A DNA stretch of 5,444 bases from an uncultured Collinsella sp. GTDB lineage: Bacteria > Actinomycetota > Coriobacteriia > Coriobacteriales > Coriobacteriaceae. Shown here one piece after another: positions 1 to 4,849 of the stretch. Within the stretch, counting starts at the first letter, position 1; each line of letters opens with the position of its first letter. Location of the stretch: contig CAMQPJ010000106.1 of the NCBI GenBank assembly GCA_947003675.1, positions 1 through 5,444 of the forward strand. Direction: 5' to 3'. The translations under genes and the position numbers were made by a program. A model generated the notes under the pieces. The model did not search any database. It was not told where the DNA came from and worked only from the letters and a program-made list of their open reading frames with translations.

Positions 1-103
1 CCCCCCCCCCCACCCCCCCCCCCCCCCCCCCCGCCCGGCCGGCCCGCCCTGGCTTCCAGGTTGTGGCGGATGTAAAACGGGGGGGCCGCCCGTGTGGGGG
101 GGC
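1..103. repeat. Homopolymeric C tract and G/C-rich low-complexity sequence at the left edge
   Basis: Positions 1-32 are all C except one A at 12, giving C11-A-C20. A short G/C-only stretch follows, including the palindrome GGCCGGCC at 37-44. A small hairpin, CCTGG-CTT-CCAGG, lies at 48-60, and two G7 runs follow at 79-85 and 96-102. No reading frame with a start, a Shine-Dalgarno sequence and protein-like composition is visible on either strand. The composition is unlike the rest of the window. The simplest explanation is an artefact at the end of an assembled contig (poly-G reads or a collapsed low-complexity end). A real, possibly length-variable homopolymer cannot be excluded from sequence alone. 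Confidence 0.8.
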
Positions 104-140
104 CACGTTTTGTTTGGGGCGACACGTTTTTGTTATGGGG
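104..140. repeat. Imperfect tandem repeat, about 19-bp period
   Basis: CACGTTTTGTTTGGGG at 104-119 is followed after three bases by CACGTTTTTGTTATGGGG at 123-140. The copies share CACGTTTT, a T-rich middle and a terminal GGGG. The second copy runs into the stem-loop at 134-160. The function is unknown; it may be a diverged intergenic repeat. Confidence 0.5.
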
Positions 141-160
141 GATTCATTTGAGCCCCCATA
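134..160. other. Perfect 8-bp stem-loop in non-coding DNA
   Basis: TATGGGGG at 134-141 and CCCCCATA at 153-160 are exact inverse complements around an 11-base loop. No T tract follows the stem on either strand, so it does not look like a classic intrinsic terminator. On the minus strand it lies about 90 bases beyond the kinase stop codon. It could be an RNA 3' end structure, a repeat end or a protein binding site. Confidence 0.55.
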
Positions 161-164
161 GTTG

Positions 165-222
165 TGTTCACGTTCGGGAACATAGCGCCAATTGCCTTAG
201 CTATGTTCACGTTCGGGAACAT
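165..222. repeat. Two 19-bp direct repeats with internal dyads, flanking a 9-bp inverted repeat
   Basis: TGTTCACGTTCGGGAACAT occurs identically at 165-183 and 204-222, with starts 39 bases apart. Each copy is itself a dyad (TGTTC, 8 bases, GAACA) and contains GTTC-GG-GAAC. Between and into the copies, GAACATAGC at 178-186 is the exact inverse complement of GCTATGTTC at 200-208, with a 13-base spacer. A transcript could therefore fold each copy locally or pair the two copies with each other, but not both at once. Nothing codes here convincingly. The arrangement suits a pair of operator sites, a dispersed palindromic repeat or an RNA switch. Which of these it is cannot be told from one window. 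Confidence 0.75.
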
Positions 223-223
223 T

Positions 224-245
224 GCCGTCCGCACCGCAAGACGGC
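224..245 (-). terminator. Hairpin just after the kinase gene; weak terminator candidate
   Basis: GCCGTC at 224-229 pairs with GACGGC at 240-245 around a 10-base loop. On the minus strand the stem begins four bases after the kinase stop codon, which is where a terminator would lie. No U tract follows (the next bases read AATG), so efficient intrinsic termination is doubtful. It may instead be a 3' mRNA-stabilising stem. Confidence 0.3.
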
Positions 246-249
246 CCGA

Positions 250-1293
250 CTACTCGAAATATTGGAACTTGTTGGTTGAGAAGGCGAATGTTACGACGAA
301 GCCTTCGCCCGGCTCCGATGCCGCGGTGACGTCGATGCCCATCTTGGAGCACAGGCGCGCCACCAGATAGAGACCGATGCCCGTTGCGCGCTTGGTGGTG
401 CGGCCGTTGTCGCCGGTAAAGCCCTTCTCGAACACGCGCGGCAGGTCTGCCGCACACACGCCGCAGCCGTTGTCCGCGACGGTAAGCTCGATGCGCTCGC
501 TTGCCAGACCCTCGTCCAGCAACGCACCCGAAAACACGATCTTTGCGCCGTCCTCACGCGCATATTTAATGCTGTTCTGAATGAGCTGGCCCAGAATAAA
601 CTCGAGCCACTTCTCGTCGGTAAAGACCTCGAAGTCGAGGTTCTCGCACACCGGGGCCACATGCGCCGCAATGAGCTCGCGCACGTTGGCTTTAATCGCG
701 CCCGTCACCAAGGTCTTGAGATCCCAGCGGCGAATCAGGTAGTCGCGCTCCACGACTTCCGAGCGCGCGTAGTACAGCGCCTGGTCGATATAGCGCTCCA
801 CGCGGGCAAGTTCGCGTGCCAGGTCGTCCACGCGCGACAGGTCGTCTTCGCTGCTGTCCAGGTTTTCCAAAATCAGGTGAGCCGCCGCCAGGGGCAGCTT
901 GGCCTCGTGGACCCAGCTCTCGATATAGTCGCGATAGTCATCGGTCTGACGCCTGCCTTCGGCAACCTCGTCGCAGGCGGCTTTGCCCACCCGGCGCAAG
1001 ACCTCGTATTCGAGCTCGCCCTCGGCATAGGTCGGGCATTGCACCATCTCCTGCACCCATGCGGGACTCTCGAGCTCCTCTGCCGCGCGCTCCAACTGAC
1101 GCAGAAAACGGCGACGGCGAGCGTACTCGATCACGATGCCGAGCATACCAAAGATAAAGGACACGCCAACCGCCACGACCACGATAGAAACGGGTGCACC
1201 GGCGACCGTCAGCACAAAGCAGCTCAGCAGCACGCCGCACGTCCACACGGCAACGGGAAGCAGCGCGTCTTTAAAGAACTTGGCAAACGACAT
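250..1293 (-). CDS. Intramembrane-sensing sensor histidine kinase (BceS/GraS-like)
   Basis: A 347-residue membrane sensor kinase that should autophosphorylate on His and pass phosphate to the regulator encoded just upstream. Two hydrophobic helices, about residues 11-31 and 34-55, are separated by only a few residues (AGAP). The protein therefore has almost no outside domain, the hallmark of intramembrane-sensing kinases. A linker and dimerisation region follow, with the H-box around WVHEAKLP (phospho-acceptor His129). The ATPase domain has an N-box (QLIQNSIKYA, Asn240), G1 (DNGCGV, 274-279), an F-box (FEKGFTG, 288-294) and G2 (GIGLYL, 305-310), all intact. The H-box lacks the usual Thr/Asn four residues after His; it has Leu133. 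The start ATG lies nine bases after the regulator stop. Its Shine-Dalgarno AGGGG (1300-1304) overlaps that stop, implying translational coupling. Relatives usually sense peptide antibiotics with a BceAB-type ABC transporter; none is seen here, so the stimulus is unknown. Confidence 0.93.
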   Translation of the reverse strand: MSFAKFFKDALLPVAVWTCGVLLSCFVLTVAGAPVSIVVVAVGVSFIFGMLGIVIEYARRRRFLRQLERAAEELESPAWVQEMVQCPTYAEGELEYEVLRRVGKAACDEVAEGRRQTDDYRDYIESWVHEAKLPLAAAHLILENLDSSEDDLSRVDDLARELARVERYIDQALYYARSEVVERDYLIRRWDLKTLVTGAIKANVRELIAAHVAPVCENLDFEVFTDEKWLEFILGQLIQNSIKYAREDGAKIVFSGALLDEGLASERIELTVADNGCGVCAADLPRVFEKGFTGDNGRTTKRATGIGLYLVARLCSKMGIDVTAASEPGEGFVVTFAFSTNKFQYFE

Positions 1294-1302
1294 AGCCGGC
1301 CC

Positions 1303-1974
1303 CTAGACCGAATAGCCTTGGCCGCGGTGCGTCGTCAAATACCCCTTGATGCCGATTTTTTCGAGCGTGGTGCGCAGGCGGTTGATGTTGACGGTGAGCG
1401 TATTGTCGTCCACGAAGGCGTCGGAGTCCCACAGGTCCTGCATGATGGCCGAGCGCGAGACGATCTTGCCCGCACGGCTCAGAAGCAGCGAGAGAATACG
1501 CAGCTCGTTTTTGGTGAGCTCGGTACTGGTACCGGTCTGCATGTTGGTGACCATGGAGCGAGCGAGATCGAGCTCCAGGCCCTTGTGGACAAGCGTGCTG
1601 CGCTCGCCCGCCGCCGCGGTGCGACGCAGCAAGGCATTGATGCGCGCCACGAGCACACGGGCGCTATAGGGCTTGGGAACAAAGTCGTCCGCGCCGAGCG
1701 TCATGGCCATGACCTCGTCGATCTCGGTCGTGCGCGACGTGAGGACGATGATGGGAACCTCGGATTCGCGGCGAACCTCGTGGCAGATATGCTGGCCGTC
1801 CTTGACGGGAAGCGTGAGGTCGAGCAGCACCAGGTCGGGCGCGGTGGCGAGAATATCGCGCGAGACATGCTCAAACGATTCGCAGGCCTCGATTTCAAAC
1901 CCGGCGCGGGCAAGGATGTCGATAAGTTCACGACGAATGGGCTCGTCGTCCTCAACGACATAGATCAGCGCCAT
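1303..1974 (-). CDS. OmpR/PhoB-family response regulator
   Basis: A 223-residue cytoplasmic transcription factor and the partner of the adjacent kinase. The receiver domain (about 1-115) has the acidic pocket Glu8-Asp9-Asp10, phospho-acceptor Asp52 in LVLLDLTLP, switch Thr79 in IIVLTS, and Lys101 in VPKPYS. All are canonical, so it should be phosphorylated normally. A short linker leads to a winged-helix DNA-binding domain (about 128-223) with TELTKNELRILSLL, the recognition-helix region DDNTLTVNINRLR, and the wing GYLTTHRGQGYSV at the very C terminus. The start is placed at the ATG before ALIYVVEDD because the receiver fold begins there. Shine-Dalgarno GAGGGGAG sits eight bases upstream of it. 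An in-frame ATG 69 bases earlier adds residues with no family counterpart. The gene is the first of a two-gene operon with the kinase. Its target genes cannot be read from this window. Confidence 0.96.
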   Translation of the reverse strand: MALIYVVEDDEPIRRELIDILARAGFEIEACESFEHVSRDILATAPDLVLLDLTLPVKDGQHICHEVRRESEVPIIVLTSRTTEIDEVMAMTLGADDFVPKPYSARVLVARINALLRRTAAAGERSTLVHKGLELDLARSMVTNMQTGTSTELTKNELRILSLLLSRAGKIVSRSAIMQDLWDSDAFVDDNTLTVNINRLRTTLEKIGIKGYLTTHRGQGYSV

Positions 1975-1982
1975 GGATTCCG

Positions 1983-1990
1983 CTCCCCTC
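1983..1990 (-). promoter_or_regulatory. Shine-Dalgarno site deciding the regulator start
   Basis: On the minus strand GAGGGGAG is followed by an 8-base spacer and the ATG at 1974. This purine-rich site supports that start over the in-frame ATG at 2043. Confidence 0.75.
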
Positions 1991-2007
1991 TTGGTTGTCT
2001 TGCCACC

Positions 2008-2013
2008 ATTATG
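2008..2013 (-). promoter_or_regulatory. Possible -10 element for the two-component operon
   Basis: The minus strand reads CATAAT here, five of six matches to TATAAT, 33 bases upstream of the regulator ATG. A start point near 2001 would leave a short leader containing the Shine-Dalgarno site. No good -35 hexamer lies at 16-18 bases, where the sequence is G/C-rich. The call is tentative. Confidence 0.25.
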
Positions 2014-2043
2014 GCTGCGAAACTGCAGGTGCGCGCCACGCAC

Positions 2044-2102
2044 GTCGCCAAGGTGACAGAACTGTTCGCGAGCGGGGGCGTTTTGTCCGCCTTACGCTCG
2101 CG
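2044..2102. promoter_or_regulatory. Long stem-loop and nested dyads upstream of the two-component operon
   Basis: CGCGAGCG at 2067-2074 is the exact inverse complement of CGCTCGCG at 2095-2102. Inside it GGCG (2077-2080) pairs with CGCC (2088-2091) around the loop TTTTGTC. Adjacent on the left are GAAC-T-GTTC (2059-2067) and the near-dyad GTCGCC-AA-GGTGAC (2044-2057). No U run follows on either strand, so this is not an ordinary terminator. It could be an operator cluster, an mRNA leader structure if transcription starts to its right, or a terminator-like 3' structure for the gene ending at 2152. Confidence 0.5.
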
Positions 2103-2118
2103 ACGGGAACGGGAACCA

Positions 2119-2153
2119 AAATGATTTTTATCCCCGTCCCAGAATAATCATTT
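2119..2153 (-). terminator. Weak AT-rich stem-loop overlapping the stop of the unknown gene
   Basis: AAATGATT at 2119-2126 and AATCATTT at 2146-2153 are exact inverse complements around a 19-base loop. On the minus strand the second arm ends in a short T run (AATCATTTTGG) downstream of the gene. The stem is AT-rich and overlaps the stop codon, so it would be a poor terminator. A second possible pairing uses GGGACGGG inside the loop with CCCGTTCCC further downstream. Confidence 0.3.
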
Positions 2154-2883
2154 AGCGGCGGGCACGGAGCTTTTCGTAGCCTTCGGCGAAGAAGGTGACC
2201 ATAGCAGCGTCCGCCTCAGCGGCATCGGTATCGTCGGCAGGGACCACGCCGTGCTCGTCGCTCACCAGGAACAGCGCACCCTTGAGCTGAGCGGGGATGT
2301 CTACGCGCGTGACCGGGATGTCCTTGGTCTGGGCCAGCTGTTCAATGAGCGTCGCCGTGCCGCACAGGCACTCGTCCGCTGGTGCCACAAAGGCAAGCTC
2401 GCCGTTATCGACGGCGGCGAGTAGCTCGGGCGCCACGCCGGTTTCGTCGGCCTCGGAGCGGGCCTCGGCGGAGCGGGCACGTAGCGCCTTGGCCGACGTA
2501 TCGGCTAGCGGCTCGTACTCCCCCACCGTCATGGCGGCGTTGCCGTTGACGTCGATCACCAGCATGAGCACGCCGTCGCGTGCGGTGTAATCGCCCTCGG
2601 CAAGCGACCACTCAACGTGCTGCTTGGCCCAGCTGAGCATGTTATGGGTAAGCGGCTCGCCCTGCACCAAGCGCTCGGACAGTGCGCGAATGTGGCGGTT
2701 GAGCATGGGCACCTTTTTATTGGACATGCGCCAACGGCAGACAAGCGCGGGCTTGTCGAGCGTAAACTTCTCGACCGCCTCCTGATTGGCGCAAAAGTCC
2801 TCGTACGCACGCTGATCCTCGGCATTGCCAAACAGCTCGGCATCATCAATCTGGGGCATGGTCATACCTTTCGTGTTAGTCAT
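2152..2883 (-). CDS. Uncharacterised soluble acidic protein downstream of purH
   Basis: I do not recognise this protein. It has up to 243 residues, no signal peptide and no membrane segment. It is rich in Asp, Glu and Ala, especially in the second half (PADDTDAAEADAAM near the end). The N-terminal half (about 40-125) looks like a folded domain with basic and aromatic residues (VCRWRMSNKKVPMLNRHIRAL) and a hydrophobic strand (GVLMLVIDVNGNAAMTV). The C-terminal half has a Cys pair, ECLCG (171-175), and a strand KGALFLV. Codon use matches its neighbours, and the other frames do not read as well, so it is probably real. Start choice is open. The ATG at 2883 has GAGG five bases upstream. The ATG at 2859 (MPQIDD) has AAAGG seven bases upstream and fits better with the possible promoter at 2892-2900. 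It lies after the purH terminator and before the regulator gene; its role is not evident from either neighbour. Confidence 0.85.
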   Translation of the reverse strand: MTNTKGMTMPQIDDAELFGNAEDQRAYEDFCANQEAVEKFTLDKPALVCRWRMSNKKVPMLNRHIRALSERLVQGEPLTHNMLSWAKQHVEWSLAEGDYTARDGVLMLVIDVNGNAAMTVGEYEPLADTSAKALRARSAEARSEADETGVAPELLAAVDNGELAFVAPADECLCGTATLIEQLAQTKDIPVTRVDIPAQLKGALFLVSDEHGVVPADDTDAAEADAAMVTFFAEGYEKLRARR

Positions 2884-2891
2884 TCCGTCCT

Positions 2892-2900
2892 CTTATACCA
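2892..2900 (-). promoter_or_regulatory. Possible extended -10 promoter for the unknown gene
   Basis: The minus strand reads TGGTATAAG, close to the extended -10 TGnTATAAT. It starts directly after the U tract of the purH terminator. A start point about seven bases on, near 2885, would be almost leaderless for the ATG at 2883 but would give about 25 bases of leader for the ATG at 2859. No convincing -35 is present; that region is the terminator stem. Confidence 0.35.
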
Positions 2901-2935
2901 AAAAGACGGCCCTCCAAACGGAGCAGCCGTCTTTT
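2901..2935 (-). terminator. Rho-independent terminator of purH
   Basis: AAAAGACGGC at 2901-2910 and GCCGTCTTTT at 2926-2935 are exact inverse complements, with a further CTCC-AAAC-GGAG hairpin nested inside (2912-2923). On the minus strand the G/C-rich stem is followed by TTTTT, 29 bases after the purH stop. This is a textbook intrinsic terminator. The plus strand also ends in TTTT, so it could act in both directions, but no plus-strand gene ends here. Confidence 0.9.
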
Positions 2936-2964
2936 GCAGAGATTATTTTGTCCCAAGGCGGAAC

Positions 2965-4572
2965 TTAGTGGCGGAAATGCCTGGCGCCGGTGAAGACCAT
3001 CGCAATACCATGCTCGTTGCAAGCCTGGATGCTCTCGTCGTCGCGCTTGGAGCCGCCGGGCTGGATGATGCAGGTCACGCCGTGTGCAGCAAGCACGTCG
3101 ACATTGTCGCGGAACGGGAAGAACGCGTCGCTTGCACAGGCAAAGCCGCCCTTCTCCACGCCCTCGCGCTCGCAGAAGTCCTCGGCGCGCTCGCAGGCAA
3201 GCAGCGCAGAGTCAACGCGGTTAGGCTGACCCGGGCCCATGCCAATGCCGGCCTTACCCTTGGAGACCAGGATGGCGTTGGACTTAACGCCCTTGCAGAC
3301 CTTCCAGGCAAACTCGAGCTCGGCCATCTCGGCGTCGGTGGGCTTGCGGTCGGTGGGGAACGTAAAGGTCGCGGGATCCTCGGTTACGTGGTCGACTTCC
3401 TGCACCAGCATGCCGCCGTCGATGGAGCGCAGCTCCACCTGGGCGCCGTGGTCCACGCCGCCGGTGGCCAGCACGCGCAGGTTGGGGCGCTTGGCCATGC
3501 GCTCGAGCGCCTCGTCGGTGTAGCTCGGGGCGATGATAACCTCGACGAACTGCTTGTTCTGATCGGCAAAGTGCTCGACCAGCTCATAGGGAACCTCGCG
3601 GTTGCAGGCGATGATGCCGCCGAAGGCGCTCTTGGGATCGCAGGCGAAGGCGCGGTCGTAAGCAGACGTAATGTCCTCGGCAACGGCGGAGCCGCAGGGG
3701 TTCTGGTGCTTGAGAATCACGCAGGCCGGCTCGTCGAACTCGCGGACCAGGTTCCAAGCGGCATCGGCATCCAGATAGTTGTTGTAGCTGAGCGGCTTGC
3801 CCTGGATCTGCTCGGAGCCAACGAGCGGGAACTGCGAGCTCGCGGTGTTCTCGCAGCCCTCGGCAAAGCGGTAGACCGTAGCCTTCTGCTGCGGGTTCTC
3901 GCCATAGCGCAGGTCGTCGACCTTCTCCAGCGAGATCTCGAGCTTGGCAGAGGTGTCCGCCACGTCGCTTGCCTGGGCGGCAAGCCAACGGGAGATAGCC
4001 GTGTCGTAGGCGGCGGTGGTCTGGTAGACCTTCACCTGCAGGCGACGACGGGTGGAAAGCGTGGTGCAGCCACCGGTCTCGTGCATCTCGGCCAGGACGG
4101 CATCATAGTCGGCCGGGTCGGAAATGACGGTAACGCTCGTGGCGTTCTTGGCAGCAGAGCGCAGCATGGAGGGACCGCCGATGTCAATGTGCTCGATGGC
4201 GTCCGCGAAGGTGACCTCGGGATTGGCGACGGTCTTCTCGAACTCGTACAGGTTGACGACGACTAGATCGATCAGCTTAATGCCGTGCTGAGCGGCCTCC
4301 TGCATGTGCTGCTCGGAATCGCGGCGGGCCAGCAGCGCGCCGTGAACCTTGGGGTGCAGGGTCTTAACGCGGCCGTCCATCATCTCGGGATAGCCCGTGA
4401 ACTCCTCGATGGGGGTTACGGGAACGCCCGCGTCCTCGATGGCACGAGCCGTGCCGCCCGTAGAGATGATCTCGACGCCAAAGTCATCGACCAGCGTCCG
4501 TGCGAAATCGACGACGCCCGTCTTATCGGTAACCGAGATCAACGCGCGTGCGATCTTCACATCAGATCCCAT
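2965..4572 (-). CDS. purH: Bifunctional AICAR formyltransferase / IMP cyclohydrolase
   Basis: Cytoplasmic enzyme for the last two steps of de novo purine synthesis: AICAR plus 10-formyl-THF gives FAICAR, which is then cyclised to IMP. The protein has 535 residues, close to the usual length of bacterial PurH. The N-terminal cyclohydrolase (MGS-like) domain has [13 protein letters not shown] (37-41), [19 protein letters not shown] (60-78) and [16 protein letters not shown]. The formyltransferase domain has LRYGENPQQ (221-229), the catalytic Lys288-His289 in [12 protein letters not shown] (315-319), SDAFFPF (481-487), IQPGGSKRD and the signature C terminus TGARHFRH. The one oddity is Gln228 where most homologues have His (RYGENPHQ). 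The start is firm: AGGAGG at 4578-4583 lies five bases upstream of the ATG. The gene seems monocistronic, with a terminator just downstream and a divergent gene upstream; no other purine gene is in the window. No purine riboswitch or B. subtilis-type PurBox was recognised in its leader. Confidence 0.98.
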   Translation of the reverse strand: MGSDVKIARALISVTDKTGVVDFARTLVDDFGVEIISTGGTARAIEDAGVPVTPIEEFTGYPEMMDGRVKTLHPKVHGALLARRDSEQHMQEAAQHGIKLIDLVVVNLYEFEKTVANPEVTFADAIEHIDIGGPSMLRSAAKNATSVTVISDPADYDAVLAEMHETGGCTTLSTRRRLQVKVYQTTAAYDTAISRWLAAQASDVADTSAKLEISLEKVDDLRYGENPQQKATVYRFAEGCENTASSQFPLVGSEQIQGKPLSYNNYLDADAAWNLVREFDEPACVILKHQNPCGSAVAEDITSAYDRAFACDPKSAFGGIIACNREVPYELVEHFADQNKQFVEVIIAPSYTDEALERMAKRPNLRVLATGGVDHGAQVELRSIDGGMLVQEVDHVTEDPATFTFPTDRKPTDAEMAELEFAWKVCKGVKSNAILVSKGKAGIGMGPGQPNRVDSALLACERAEDFCEREGVEKGGFACASDAFFPFRDNVDVLAAHGVTCIIQPGGSKRDDESIQACNEHGIAMVFTGARHFRH

Positions 4573-4849
4573 GCAGTCCTCCTGTCTGGTACGCCGCCGT
4601 GCTCTGTGAGTCGGTGATACGTCGATCTGCAGCGCTCGCGCAGCGGCATTGAAAATACTGATTTAATGTAGCGCATCGAGCGCATCGATGCACCCCGCAA
4701 CGGGCGCATGTGCAGAAAAAGTTTGCACGCGGAGGGGATGGGCACAGTACCGGGCACGGTGAGTTCATGGAACACAGGGGCACCATAATTAGATGCCAAT
4801 GGCGTGGTAGAACTGTGCTCGATATGCATCCGCAAAAGAAAGAGGCACC
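4573..4849. promoter_or_regulatory. Divergent intergenic region between purH and the acetyltransferase gene
   Basis: This 277-base stretch must hold promoters for both directions. The Shine-Dalgarno AGGAGG of purH is at 4578-4583. An AT-rich island at 4648-4670 is the most likely place for the purH -10 on the minus strand, but I see no good hexamer pair. Toward the right gene, CATAAT at about 4784-4789 on the plus strand is a possible -10 without a clear -35. Other features are the small hairpin arms CTGC/GCAG (4627-4643), GTGCA/TGCAC (4710-4728) and GTTC-ATG-GAAC (4763-4773). Short reading frames crossing it lack ribosome binding sites and protein-like composition. Confidence 0.45.
4671..4691. 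repeat. Tandem 9-bp repeat merging into a 10-bp palindrome upstream of purH
   Basis: GCGCATCGA occurs twice without a gap (4671-4679 and 4680-4688). The second copy continues into the perfect palindrome GCATCGATGC (4682-4691). On the minus strand this lies just upstream of the AT-rich island that could hold the purH -10, where an operator or activator site would act. A role in purH control is inference only. Confidence 0.5.

Noticed and set aside
165..222. LexA/SOS box
   Set aside because: The Gram-positive LexA site needs GAAC-N4-GTTC. Here the facing half-sites are in the opposite order or 13 bases apart.
165..222. CRISPR array
   Set aside because: There are only two repeat copies, of 19 bp with a 20-base gap that is itself partly palindromic, and no cas genes are in the window.
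94..370. Short overlapping plus-strand frames over the repeat cluster
   Set aside because: Their repeated residues simply reflect the 19-bp DNA repeat. There is no Shine-Dalgarno site, and the ends run into the kinase gene.
1975..2043. N-terminal extension of the response regulator to the ATG at 2043
   Set aside because: The extra 23 residues match no part of the receiver fold and lack a ribosome site, while the ATG at 1974 has GAGGGGAG in place.
661..2124. Open frame of 487 codons on the plus strand, opposite the two-component genes
   Set aside because: It overlaps two genes with full catalytic motifs on the other strand, spans both of them and their gap, and its translation is rich in His, Arg and Gln with no recognisable domain. 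Long antisense frames are common in GC-rich DNA.
2617..4266. Open frame of 549 codons on the plus strand, opposite purH and the unknown gene
   Set aside because: It crosses the purH terminator and gene boundaries, and its Gly/Leu/Val-rich translation mirrors purH codon bias. It has no domain of its own.
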